Positions 5,953 through 13,571 of a DNA stretch of 16,492 nt are shown here, piece by piece. Source of the DNA: DATIVK01 sp035465955 (GTDB lineage: Bacteria; Myxococcota; Myxococcia; Myxococcales; Anaeromyxobacteraceae); NCBI GenBank assembly GCA_035465955.1, contig DATIVK010000231.1, positions 1 through 16,492 of the forward strand, given 5' to 3'. Made by a program: the position numbers and the translations under genes. Numbering within the stretch: position 1 is the first letter of the stretch; each line of letters starts with the position of its first letter. The notes under the pieces are model-generated. The model had not been told where the DNA came from. It did not search any database and worked only from the letters and a program-made list of their open reading frames with translations.

Positions 5953-7317
5953 ATGTCTTCCGAGACCACCCTCGACCTCATCGGCGGCACCCCGGTCGTC
6001 CGCGTCACGCGGCTCGATACGGGGCCCTGCGAGCTCTTCCTGAAGCTCGAGAGCCAGAACCCGGGCGGCTCCATCAAGGACCGGGTCGGCCGGGCGATGA
6101 TCGAGGCGGCGGAGGAGGAGGGCAAGCTCGGCCCGGACCAGCGCCGGATCGTCGAGGCGACGGCCGGGAACACCGGGCTCGGGCTCGCGCTCGTCGCGGC
6201 GCGCAAGGGCTACCGGCTGACGCTCGTCATCCCCGACAAGATGAGCCGGGAGAAGGTGATCCACCTGAAGGCGCTCGGGGCGGAGGTGATCATCACGCGC
6301 TCCGACGTCGAGAAGGGGCACCCCGACTACTACCAGGACCTGGCGGAGCGGATTGCACGCGAGGACGGCGCCTTCTACGCGAACCAGTTCGGGAACCCCG
6401 CCAACCCGCGCGCGCACGAGCGGACGACGGGCCCCGAGATCCTGCGAGCGCTCGACGGCAGGATCGACGCGACGGTCTGCGGCGTGGGCTCCGGGGGCAC
6501 GCTGACCGGCCTCTCCCGGTTCTTCGCGCGGACGGCCCCGGCCTGCGAGATGGTCCTCGCCGATCCCGAGGGCTCCGTCCTCGCCGGCTACGTGCAGACC
6601 GGGAAGATCGGGAGGGCCGGCTCCTGGCTCGTCGAGGGGATCGGGGAGGACTTCGTGCCGCCCATCGCGGACCTCTCGCGCGTCCGCAGGGCCTACACGA
6701 TCCCCGACCGCGAGAGCCTGGAGGCCGCGCGGAGCCTCCTGCGCGCGGAGGGGATCCTCGCCGGCTCCTCCTCCGGGACGCTGCTCGCCGCGGCCCTGCG
6801 CTACTGCCGCGAGCAGTCGTCGCCGAAGCGGGTGGTCTCGATCGTCGCCGACAGCGGCAACAAGTACCTCTCGAAGCAGTTCGACGACGCCTGGATGGCC
6901 GACGCGGGCTTCGGCGCGCGGGAGGCCACGGGCGATCTCCGCGACCTCGTCACCCGGCGCTTCACCGACGGCTCGGTCGTGACGGTGCAGCCCGCCGACA
7001 CGCTCGCCGTCGCGTTCGCGCGCATGAAGCTCCACGGCGTCTCGCAGCTCCCCGTCGTGGAGGGGAGGCGGATCGTCGGGATCGTGGACGAGTCGGACCT
7101 CCTCGCCGCGACCCTCGCCGACGAGAAGCACTTCGGCGACGCCGTCCGTGACGTGATGGCGTCGCGCCTCGAGACGGTCTCCCCCTCCACGCCGCTGCCC
7201 CGGCTCCTGCCGCTGCTCGCGGACGGGTTGGTGCCGATCCTGGTCGACGGCGAGGACTTCGTCGGGCTCGTGACGCGGACCGACGTGTTGAACCACCTCC
7301 GCCGGAGGGCCCATTGA
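5953..7317 (+). CDS. Cystathionine beta-synthase with C-terminal CBS domain pair
   Basis: A 454-residue PLP enzyme that should condense serine (or an activated serine) with homocysteine to cystathionine in transsulfuration; the same fold also makes cysteine. Residues 1-320 are the fold-type II catalytic domain: LIGGTPVVRV, then NPGGSIKDR with Lys42 as the PLP Schiff-base lysine, EATAGNTGLGLAL (substrate loop) and the phosphate-binding GVGSGGTLTG. It ends with SIVADSGNKYLSKQFDDAWM, which is characteristic of cystathionine beta-synthases. Residues about 335-454 contain two CBS motifs (TVQPADTLAVAFARM and VSPSTPLPRLLPLL), a regulatory module. AGGGA lies close to the ATG. It diverges from arsR-hgcAB and overlaps the next gene by four bases. 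A role in thiol supply during mercury handling is possible but not shown. Confidence 0.88.
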   Translation: MSSETTLDLIGGTPVVRVTRLDTGPCELFLKLESQNPGGSIKDRVGRAMIEAAEEEGKLGPDQRRIVEATAGNTGLGLALVAARKGYRLTLVIPDKMSREKVIHLKALGAEVIITRSDVEKGHPDYYQDLAERIAREDGAFYANQFGNPANPRAHERTTGPEILRALDGRIDATVCGVGSGGTLTGLSRFFARTAPACEMVLADPEGSVLAGYVQTGKIGRAGSWLVEGIGEDFVPPIADLSRVRRAYTIPDRESLEAARSLLRAEGILAGSSSGTLLAAALRYCREQSSPKRVVSIVADSGNKYLSKQFDDAWMADAGFGAREATGDLRDLVTRRFTDGSVVTVQPADTLAVAFARMKLHGVSQLPVVEGRRIVGIVDESDLLAATLADEKHFGDAVRDVMASRLETVSPSTPLPRLLPLLADGLVPILVDGEDFVGLVTRTDVLNHLRRRAH

Positions 7318-8348
7318 CGCCTCGCGTGTCCGCCGCGCGCGCCGCCGCGCCGCCGCCCCGCCCCATGGAGCTCCGGCCGCTCGGCCGGGGCGGCCCGCTC
7401 GTGAGCCGGCTCGGGCTCGGCCTCGCCGCCCTCGGCCGCCCCGCCTACCACACGCTCGGGCACGACGCGGACTTCCCCGAGGGGCGCGCGCCGGAGCAGC
7501 TGGAGCGGCGGACCCACGCCGTGCTCGACGCCGCGGTCGCGGCGGGCGTCCGCTACGTCGACGCCGCCCGCTCCTACGGGCGCGCCGAGGCCTTCCTGCG
7601 CTCGTGGCTGGAGCGGCGGGGCGCGCGGCGGGGGGAGCCGGTCGTCGGCTCGAAGTGGGGCTACCGGTACGTCGGCGAGTGGCGGCTCGACGCCGAGCGG
7701 CACGAGGTGAAGGACCACTCCCTCGCGGGGCTCCGCGCCCAGGAGGCCGAGTCGCTCGCGCTCCTTGGGCCGTGGCTCTCCCTCTACCAGGTCCACTCGG
7801 CGACCCCGGAGAGCGCGGTGCTCGCGGACGACGCCGTCCTCGACGAGCTGGCCCGGCTGCGCGACCGCGGGATCCGGATCGGCGTGACGGTCAGCGGCCC
7901 GTCGCAGGCCGACGTCGTCCGCCGGGCGCTCGCGATCACGCGGGGGGGCGCGCCGCTCTTCGACGCGATCCAGGCCACCTGGAACGTGCTGGAGCGCTCG
8001 GTCGGACCGGCGCTCCAGGAGGCCCACGACGCGGGGCGCGGCGTGATCCTGAAGGAGCCGCTCGCGAACGGGCGGCTCGGCCCGCGCGGCGACGCGGCCG
8101 CGGAGGGGCCCCTCGCCGAGGCGGTGCGGGAGACCGGGTACGCCCCCGACGCGCTCGCGCTCGCGGCCGCCGTGGCGCAGCCGTGGGCGGACGTCGTGCT
8201 GCTGGGGGCCGTGACGGTCGAGCAGCTCCACTCCAACCTCGGCGCCCTCGCGCTCACGCCGGGTGGCGGCGAGCTGGCGGCGCTCTCCGGGCTGCGCGAG
8301 CCGCCCGAGGCGTACTGGCGGCGCCGCGCGACGCTCGTCTGGCGGTGA
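7314..8348 (+). CDS. Aldo/keto reductase family oxidoreductase
   Basis: A 344-residue (from TTG) NADPH-dependent TIM-barrel reductase. The catalytic tetrad is recognisable: Asp83 and Tyr88 in VDAARSYG, Lys114 in GSKWGY and His161 in YQVHSA. The barrel opens with ELRPLGRGGPLVSRLGLGLAAL. Physiological substrate is unknown. GGAGGG at 7304-7309 precedes the TTG at 7314 by four bases and the start overlaps the previous stop (TTGA), which favours this coupled start. The first 17 residues are alanine- and proline-rich, however, and ATG 7365 would start exactly at the barrel. The pairing with cystathionine beta-synthase suggests a shared transcript but not a known shared pathway. Confidence 0.82.
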   Translation: MTPRVSAARAAAPPPRPMELRPLGRGGPLVSRLGLGLAALGRPAYHTLGHDADFPEGRAPEQLERRTHAVLDAAVAAGVRYVDAARSYGRAEAFLRSWLERRGARRGEPVVGSKWGYRYVGEWRLDAERHEVKDHSLAGLRAQEAESLALLGPWLSLYQVHSATPESAVLADDAVLDELARLRDRGIRIGVTVSGPSQADVVRRALAITRGGAPLFDAIQATWNVLERSVGPALQEAHDAGRGVILKEPLANGRLGPRGDAAAEGPLAEAVRETGYAPDALALAAAVAQPWADVVLLGAVTVEQLHSNLGALALTPGGGELAALSGLREPPEAYWRRRATLVWR

Positions 8349-8353
8349 CGAGC

Positions 8354-8388
8354 TTGCGCCCCCGCGAGACGTCCGCTATAACGGACGT
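8354..8388 (+). promoter_or_regulatory. Promoter with inverted repeat around the -10
   Basis: TTGCGC (8354-8359) and TATAAC (8377-8382) are spaced by 17 bases, a good sigma70-type promoter. Perfect 7-bp arms ACGTCCG (8369-8375) and CGGACGT (8382-8388) flank the -10 with a 6-base centre CTATAA. A dimeric regulator bound there would cover the -10. It likely serves the gene at 8456, leaving a leader of about 65 bases. Confidence 0.5.
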
Positions 8389-8455
8389 ACGGCGTCTATC
8401 GCGGAGGCAGGGCCGGCCCGGAGGCCGGGTTCCCGTCCGCGAGCGGAGGGTGGAC

Positions 8456-8878
8456 ATGAGGATCCTCGTCGCAGACCAGGGCGGAGCGCTCGCGCCCTCG
8501 TGCCTCGTCTTCCTCTCCTACTGGGGGCACGAGGTGGAGGTCGTGACCGACGGCCTCGCGGCGCTCCGCAAGGCGCGCAGCTGGCACCCCGACCTCGTGG
8601 TCGCGCCGGTCGACCTCGAGCGGATGGACGGCCTGACGCTGGCGGCCGCCCTGCGGGTCGCCGCGAGGACGGCGCCCGTGGAGATCGCGCTGGCCGGTCC
8701 AGCGAGCGCGGAGGGGCGCGAGCGGGCCCTCGACGCGGGGGCGGTCGCGTACCTCGAGACGCCGCTCGCGGTCGTGGCGCTCGCGCTGACGGTCGAGCGG
8801 GTGGCGGAGACGCGCCGGCTCCGGGAGGCGGCCGGGTCGGCGCGGGCGGCAACGACGCGCCGGCGCGGCGTCGCCTGA
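8456..8878 (+). CDS. Degenerate response-regulator receiver protein
   Basis: A 140-residue single-domain protein with the receiver (REC) fold pattern: MRILVADQGG, then WGHEVEVVTDGLAALRKA, WHPDLVVAPVDLERMDGLTL, PVEIALAG and GAVAYLETPL. The phospho-acceptor position, seven residues before the Asp of MDG, is proline instead of aspartate, and the conserved lysine before the 'TP' or 'KP' motif is glutamate. The N-terminal acidic pair is reduced to one Asp. It therefore cannot work by normal Asp phosphorylation and may act as a protein-interaction module. A basic tail of about 15 residues (ATTRRRGVA) follows. GGAGGG at 8445-8450 sits five bases before the ATG. No output domain or partner kinase is nearby. 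Confidence 0.75.
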   Translation: MRILVADQGGALAPSCLVFLSYWGHEVEVVTDGLAALRKARSWHPDLVVAPVDLERMDGLTLAAALRVAARTAPVEIALAGPASAEGRERALDAGAVAYLETPLAVVALALTVERVAETRRLREAAGSARAATTRRRGVA

Positions 8879-9027
8879 CGTCCCCCCGGAACGCGCCAAC
8901 CCCGGCGCGGTCGCCCCTTCGTCGCGCCCGCTCGGGGGCCGGCTCCGGAAGGGGACGTCAGCGGGTAGCCCGCCCGCGCGGCGCTATGCTTCCACTCCAC
9001 CCAGTCCACCATCGACGGAGGTCCGAT

Positions 9028-9192
9028 ATGGCCGAGGTGAAGAAGGGCGGCGGATTCCACGCGTTCGAGCAACGGGTCCACCAGCTCGAGGAAGAGGACG
9101 CGAAGGCGGAGAAGAAGGTCCAGGGCACGACCGAGGGCGCGAAGCGCACGACGCCAGAGGCGCCGAAGGCGGAGCGCAAGGAGCCGAAGTAG
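9028..9192 (+). CDS. Small highly charged protein, unknown function
   Basis: A 54-residue protein with a good ribosome binding site (GGAGG, 9017-9021, six bases before the ATG). It begins MAEVKKGGGFHAFEQRVHQL and continues with a run of Lys, Glu, Ala and Thr (EEEDAKAEKKVQGTTEGAK). It lacks cysteines and hydrophobic stretches, so it is probably soluble and largely helical or disordered. Family not recognised. It lies downstream of the receiver-like gene with 149 bases between them and converges on the chemoreceptor gene, so it is probably a separate transcript. Confidence 0.6.
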   Translation: MAEVKKGGGFHAFEQRVHQLEEEDAKAEKKVQGTTEGAKRTTPEAPKAERKEPK

Positions 9193-9203
9193 GGCAAGGG
9201 GCG

Positions 9204-9218
9204 CCCGGCGCCGCCGGG
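9204..9218. terminator. Hairpin between convergent genes
   Basis: CCCGGC (9204-9209) pairs perfectly with GCCGGG (9213-9218) around a 3-base loop in the 27-base gap between two convergent genes. No T-run follows on either strand, so intrinsic termination is uncertain. Confidence 0.3.
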
Positions 9219-9219
9219 C

Positions 9220-10869
9220 TCAGGCCCGTGGAAGCGGGCCGGCGGCGGCGTCCCGATGGGCCCGCGTGTCGCGGGCATGGCTCCCGTGGAGCCGTGCGCC
9301 GCGGACCGGCTCCAGGGAGCGCTCTCCGGGTGTGACCGGGGCGCCTGCGCCACGGCGCGCGAGCCGGAAGTAGGAGATCGCCTGCTGCAGGGACTCCGCC
9401 TGCGCCGACATCTCCTCCGCCGTCGAGGAGAGCTCCTCGGCGGCGGCCGCGTTCCGCTGCGTGACGTGGTCCACCTCGCCCATCGCCCGCGACACTTGTT
9501 GGGTCGCCGCGGCCTGCCGGTGCGAGGCCTCCACCGCCTCGCGGACGAGCTCCGACGTCTTGCGGATCGCCGGCACCAGCTCGCCGACGAGGTCGCCGGA
9601 GCGCTCGGCCACCGCCACGCTCTCCCGCGCGACGCCGGCGATCTCGCCCGAGGCCACCCGCGACCGCTCCGCGAGCTTGCGCACCTCGGCGGCCACCACC
9701 GCGAAGCCGCTCCCCTCCGCGCCGGTCCGGGCCGCCTCGATCGCCGCGTTGAGCGCGAGCAGGTTGGTCTGGTACGCGATCTCCTCGATGATCGCGACGC
9801 GCTCCGCGATCTGCCGCATCGCCGCGACCGCGTCGCGCACCGCCGCGCCGCCCTCCTCGGCGTTGGCGGCGCTCACGATCGCCAGGCGCTCCAGCTCGCG
9901 GGCGTTCTCGGCGCTCCGCGTGACCGAGGCGCTGATCTCCTCCAGCGACGCGGTCGTCTCCTCGACGCCGGCCGCCTGCTCGCCGGTCCCCTGCGAGAGC
10001 GTCTGCGCGGTCGCCGACACCTGCTGGGAGGCGCCGGCCAGCACGTCCGCGCCGCCGCGGACCTCGCCGATCACCTGGGCGAGCCGCTCCACCATGCGCG
10101 TCATCGCGTGCAGCACCGTCGCGCTGCCGCCCGGGGCGGGGCGGAGCGCGACGTCGAGATCGCCGTCGGCGACCCGGTTCGCGATGTCGGCCACCTCGGC
10201 CGGCTCGGCGCCGAGCGGCGCGAGGATGCTCCGCGAGATGAGCCAGGCCACGATCCCGAAGACGGCCGCGATGGCGAGCAGCACCCAGGCGTCGTGGGCG
10301 GCCTCGGCCCGGAAGGCCGCGTCCACGTCGTCCACGTAGATGCCGCTGCCGACGATCCAGCCCCAGGGCTGGAACCCCTTCACGAACGAGATCTTCCGGA
10401 CCGGCTCCCCCACGCCGGGCTTCGGCCAGAGGTACTCGACGAACCCCTCGCCGTGGCGCCGCGCCTCCTCCGCGAACCGGACGAAGAGCCGGTTCCCGTC
10501 GGGATCCCGGTAGTCGGAGACGTCCTTCCCGTTCAGCTCGGGCCGGAAGGGGTGGACGACCATGTACGGGCGGAAGTCGTTGATCCAGAAGTAGTCCTGC
10601 TCGCCGTAGCGGAGCGCGGAGACCTCCTCGATCGCGGCGGCCTTCGCCGCCTCGGCCGTCATGGTCCCCTGCTGCGCGAGCCGGTGGTAGCGCTCGAGCA
10701 CGCCGAACGCCACCTCGACGACGTGGCGCGTCTTCGTCATCTTCTCGGCGTCCAGCGTGCGGCGGAGCGTGAGCGCCGACGCGACCATCACGAGGGTCAG
10801 GCAGGCGAGGCCGACGAAGACGAGGAGCCCGAGCTTCCGGGCGGTCGTGAGCTGCTTGCGATGGGCCAC
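9220..10869 (-). CDS. Methyl-accepting chemotaxis protein with single Cache sensor domain
   Basis: A 549-residue transmembrane chemoreceptor. Residues 13-35 are the first membrane helix. About 40-185 form a periplasmic sCache_2-type domain with the signature YFWINDFRPYMVVHPFRPEL and GWIVGSGIYVDDV. About 194-212 is the second membrane helix, followed by a HAMP linker to about 265. About 280-500 is the coiled-coil signalling domain, with the hairpin tip around YQTNLLALNAAIEAARTGAE and EGSGFAVVAAEVRKLAERS, which binds CheA and CheW. There is no C-terminal CheR-binding pentapeptide; the tail is a basic, low-complexity 50 residues. sCache_2 receptors often bind small carboxylates, but the ligand cannot be read here. 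A G-rich run sits upstream of the ATG. No chemotaxis genes are adjacent, so it is an orphan receptor. Confidence 0.93.
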   Translation of the reverse strand: MAHRKQLTTARKLGLLVFVGLACLTLVMVASALTLRRTLDAEKMTKTRHVVEVAFGVLERYHRLAQQGTMTAEAAKAAAIEEVSALRYGEQDYFWINDFRPYMVVHPFRPELNGKDVSDYRDPDGNRLFVRFAEEARRHGEGFVEYLWPKPGVGEPVRKISFVKGFQPWGWIVGSGIYVDDVDAAFRAEAAHDAWVLLAIAAVFGIVAWLISRSILAPLGAEPAEVADIANRVADGDLDVALRPAPGGSATVLHAMTRMVERLAQVIGEVRGGADVLAGASQQVSATAQTLSQGTGEQAAGVEETTASLEEISASVTRSAENARELERLAIVSAANAEEGGAAVRDAVAAMRQIAERVAIIEEIAYQTNLLALNAAIEAARTGAEGSGFAVVAAEVRKLAERSRVASGEIAGVARESVAVAERSGDLVGELVPAIRKTSELVREAVEASHRQAAATQQVSRAMGEVDHVTQRNAAAAEELSSTAEEMSAQAESLQQAISYFRLARRGAGAPVTPGERSLEPVRGARLHGSHARDTRAHRDAAAGPLPRA

Positions 10870-10936
10870 GCGAGACCCCCCCTGGGGCGAGGGAGGCTTT
10901 CGCGCCTCCCGGCGGATCGACTGCGCGTGACGTTAG

Positions 10937-10986
10937 CCGATGGCTCCGGCGGGTCAACCCGGTCGGACCCCTCCTGACGCCATCGG
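10937..10986. repeat. Perfect 8-bp inverted repeat with nested hairpin
   Basis: CCGATGGC (10937-10944) and GCCATCGG (10979-10986) are exact reverse complements 34 bases apart, and a smaller CGGGT/ACCCG hairpin lies inside. It lies between the iron-transporter stop and the chemoreceptor start. It could terminate the former or regulate the latter. Confidence 0.35.
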
Positions 10987-11030
10987 GGTAGGGGTGAAGG
11001 TGGGAGGATGCCGCACCTGGCCGGCGACGG

Positions 11031-12149
11031 CTACGAGAGCGTCGCGCCGAACGCGCGCCCGACCGCCCACGTGATGCCGGCGGCGAGCGCCGCGAGGCCG
11101 ACCATCCGGAGGGCGGAGCGGACGACGCTCGTGCCGGAGAGGAAGCCCATGAAGCCGCCGACGCCGGCGAGGACGATCCCCGCGAGGGTGCCGGCGGCGA
11201 TCACCGCCGGCGTCCCCGTCGTCACGAGGAACGGCACGAGCGGGACGATCGCGCCGACCGAGAAGAGGGCGAAGCTGGCGAGGGCCGCCCCCATCGGCGA
11301 GCCGAGGTCGTCCGGGTCGAGGCCGAGCTCCTCGCGGATGAGCGTGTCGGCGGCGGAGTCGGGGTTCTTGAGCAGCTCGGCGGCGGTCCTCGCCGCCTGC
11401 TCGGCCGAGAGCCCCTTCTGCTGGAAGATGAGGGCCAGCTCGGCCGCCTCCTCCTCCGGGGACTCGGCGATCTCCCGCCGCTCCAGCTCCACCTGGCGCC
11501 CGAGCAGGTCGCGCTGGCTCGCCACCGAGGTGTACTCGCCGGCGGCCATCGAGAACGCGCCCGCGAGCAGCCCCGCGAAGCCCGTGAGGATCACGGTCTT
11601 CGGCTCCACGCCGGCGCCCGCCACCCCGACGATGAGCGAGAGGTTGGAGACGAGGCCGTCGTTCATCCCGAAGATGGCGGCGCGGATCGAGCCGGCGCGC
11701 CCGCCGGTCCCGTGCCACTTCTCGCGCGCCGCGATCGCCGCGCGCGCGTCGGGCCGCTCCCCCTGCGGCGTCATCGCCGCGAGCGCCGCGCGGTGGGCGC
11801 GCTCCTCGCTGGCGATGGCGCTCGCGTCGCCGCCCTGCTGGTCGTACTTCGCCGCGTCGCCGCTCTCGGCCTGGATGACGAGCGGCACCACCGCCGACGA
11901 GCCGAGGCGGCGCGCGAGCCAGACCATGGCGCGGACGCGCGGCGACGCGCGCAGGGGCGGCAACGGGATCCCCGCCTCGCCGAGCTTCCGCTCCCAGATC
12001 GCGCCGTGGCGCCGCTCCGCCGCGGCGATCTCGCGGAAGGCGGCGGCCCTCGCGGGGTCCTTCTCCCACTTCGCCAGCCCATCGTAGAGGGCGGCGCCGT
12101 CGCGCTCGTCCACCAGGTTCTGCAGCCAGACTTCGGTGCGGGGGTCCAT
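11031..12149 (-). CDS. Ferritin-like domain fused to VIT1/CCC1 family transporter (MbfA-like)
   Basis: A 372-residue protein joining two domains. Residues 1-150 resemble the rubrerythrin/erythrin diiron fold: Glu15 in LVDERDGA, an ExxH (EIAAAERRHGA, Glu45/His48), QAESGDAAKYD, and another ExxH in SEERAHRAAL. Residues about 155-372 form a VIT1/CCC1 module: GSIRAAIFGMNDGLVSNLSL, GLLAGAFSMAAGEYTSVASQ, a charged cytosolic segment and three C-terminal hydrophobic helices. Family members such as MbfA and plant VIT1 export Fe(II) or Mn(II) from the cytosol, so this is likely an iron detoxification exporter. ATG 12149 lacks a clear ribosome binding site. It lies 65 bases downstream of the RdgC-like pair and may share its transcript. 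Confidence 0.88.
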   Translation of the reverse strand: MDPRTEVWLQNLVDERDGAALYDGLAKWEKDPARAAAFREIAAAERRHGAIWERKLGEAGIPLPPLRASPRVRAMVWLARRLGSSAVVPLVIQAESGDAAKYDQQGGDASAIASEERAHRAALAAMTPQGERPDARAAIAAREKWHGTGGRAGSIRAAIFGMNDGLVSNLSLIVGVAGAGVEPKTVILTGFAGLLAGAFSMAAGEYTSVASQRDLLGRQVELERREIAESPEEEAAELALIFQQKGLSAEQAARTAAELLKNPDSAADTLIREELGLDPDDLGSPMGAALASFALFSVGAIVPLVPFLVTTGTPAVIAAGTLAGIVLAGVGGFMGFLSGTSVVRSALRMVGLAALAAGITWAVGRAFGATLS

Positions 12150-12214
12150 CCGGGGGAGTCTAGCCGGGCCGCGCGGGGCGGGCAGGGTCCTCTCGGGGCG
12201 ACGCCGGCGGCGGG

Positions 12215-12838
12215 CTACTCGCCGCGCATCCAGCGCTTGAGCTCGGGCACTTCCTTCCGGCCCCAGCCGCGCCCCTGGCGGACCGCCAGGAACTCGCCGA
12301 CGAGCGCGTCGAGCAGCGCCGAGAGGCGCTGGGAGAGGAAGAGCCGCTCGAGCAGCCGCTCGTCGTCCTCCTCGGCGATGAGGTCGGGGAGCTTCGCCGC
12401 GCGCACGTCGAGGTGCTCGGCGTCGAGCGTCGCCTCCCAGGCCCGCTCGCCGTGCTCGATCCGGAGGCGCGCCTGGTGGACGAGGAGCCCCGCGTCGAGC
12501 GCGCGCTTCACCTGCGCCGAGTAGGGGGCCTGCGTGCCGCGCGCCACGAGCTCGGTCACGTCGCCGAAGGCGCCGCGCAGCACCAGCCGGCCGGTGAAGA
12601 CGACGGAGACGTCCTCGCCGTCCACGCGCGCGATCGGCGCGGTGGACTCGGAGCGCCACAGGAGCCAGGTGAGCAGCTCGCGGCCGAGGAAGGCGTGGCC
12701 GCGGAGCAGCTGCTCCCGCGCCGCGTCGCGCTCCCGCTCCGCCTCGTCCCGGTCGTCCGCCTCCGTCGCGGCGCCGTCGACGCCCGCGTCGCCGCGGAGG
12801 AAGGCGGCCTCGTCACGCGCCTCGGCGCGGCGGCTCAT
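12215..12838 (-). CDS. RdgC-like C-terminal half (separate gene)
   Basis: A 207-residue protein of unnamed family. After an acidic, low-complexity start (about 40 residues), the core runs TGRLVLRGAFGDVTELV, VKRALDAGLLVHQARLRI, ATLDAEHLDVRAAKLPDLI, then a helical end, ERLFLSQRLSALLDALVGEF. The order (a strand-rich piece, 'AL..G..V....L', a 'W..TLD....K...L' strand pair, and a terminal helix) resembles the C-terminal third of RdgC from proteobacteria. I infer it is the second half of a divided RdgC. Its start overlaps the previous gene by ATGA, so the two are translated together and probably form a complex. RdgC is a DNA-binding ring that restrains RecA. The assignment rests on pattern similarity by eye. 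Confidence 0.6.
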   Translation of the reverse strand: MSRRAEARDEAAFLRGDAGVDGAATEADDRDEAERERDAAREQLLRGHAFLGRELLTWLLWRSESTAPIARVDGEDVSVVFTGRLVLRGAFGDVTELVARGTQAPYSAQVKRALDAGLLVHQARLRIEHGERAWEATLDAEHLDVRAAKLPDLIAEEDDERLLERLFLSQRLSALLDALVGEFLAVRQGRGWGRKEVPELKRWMRGE

Positions 12839-13458
12839 CGCGCCACCTCGGCGCCGCGGGGGGCCCCGACGAGCTCGGCCGTCGGCCCCAGCTTCGCGAG
12901 GACCGCGCCGCCCCGCGCGGCGAGCGCGGCCGGGGAGCCCGGCGTGAGCTCCGCCTCGAACGCGGTCTCGATCGCGGCGGCGATCTCGTCGACCACCTTG
13001 CGGGAGGCCGTCCACGCGAGCAGCTCCCCCGTCGACAGGTTCCAGGTGACGTCGAAGGTGCGGGTCGCGACCGGCGTCCGGAGCCGCAGCTCGCGCCGGA
13101 TCGTCTCTCGCGCCGTCGCGCGCTCGGCCCGCGCCGGGGGGCGCCGGTTCTTCGCGCCGAAGGCCGCCTCCCACTTCGAGAGCTCGGCCTTCACCGCGGA
13201 GGCCCGGACCGCGACCGAGTCGACGCGCCACGCGAAGAGGGCCCACTCGCCGAGGGTGACGGCGCCCATCGGGAACCGGGTGGAGTCGGTCTCCTCCCGC
13301 TCGACGAAGCCGGCCGCGCGGTCGTCCTCGCTCCGCTGGAGGTCGAGCGGCTCGAACTTGCCGCGGCCGAGGCCGCGGACGAGCCACTTGCGGGGATCGC
13401 CGGCCGGAGGCTGGACGGTGAAGCGGGAGAAGGTCGCGGAGCCGCTCTGGAGTGCCAT
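12835..13458 (-). CDS. RdgC-like N-terminal half (recombination-associated protein)
   Basis: A 207-residue protein that resembles the N-terminal two thirds of RdgC: GSATFSRFTVQPP as first strand, ALFAWRVDSVAVRASAVKAEL (helix after a 'R.....P..V' strand), a long basic helix with GAKNRRPPARAERATARETI, then FDVTWNLSTGELLAWTASRKVVDEI, equivalent to the 'W.D...G.L.V..AS...AE' segment of RdgC. Full RdgC is about 300 residues in Escherichia coli, so here it appears split across two overlapping genes. ATG 13458 was chosen. A TTG 15 bases further upstream is possible; neither has a clear ribosome binding site. It diverges from the polyketide operon with a 113-base gap. Confidence 0.65.
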   Translation of the reverse strand: MALQSGSATFSRFTVQPPAGDPRKWLVRGLGRGKFEPLDLQRSEDDRAAGFVEREETDSTRFPMGAVTLGEWALFAWRVDSVAVRASAVKAELSKWEAAFGAKNRRPPARAERATARETIRRELRLRTPVATRTFDVTWNLSTGELLAWTASRKVVDEIAAAIETAFEAELTPGSPAALAARGGAVLAKLGPTAELVGAPRGAEVAR

Positions 13459-13571
13459 GGGGGGCGCGGACAATGGGGGAGCGGCGCGCCCGCGTCAAGC
13501 GCTCCGCTCGCTCGCGCCCCGGACGATCCGCCGATCCCGCATGGTCCTTGCGCCCCCCGGCCGGCGACGCC

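Noticed and set aside
9256..10977. Long plus-strand open frame opposite the chemoreceptor
   Set aside because: Low-complexity Arg, His and Asp-rich translation with no motifs, while the minus strand encodes an unmistakable chemoreceptor.
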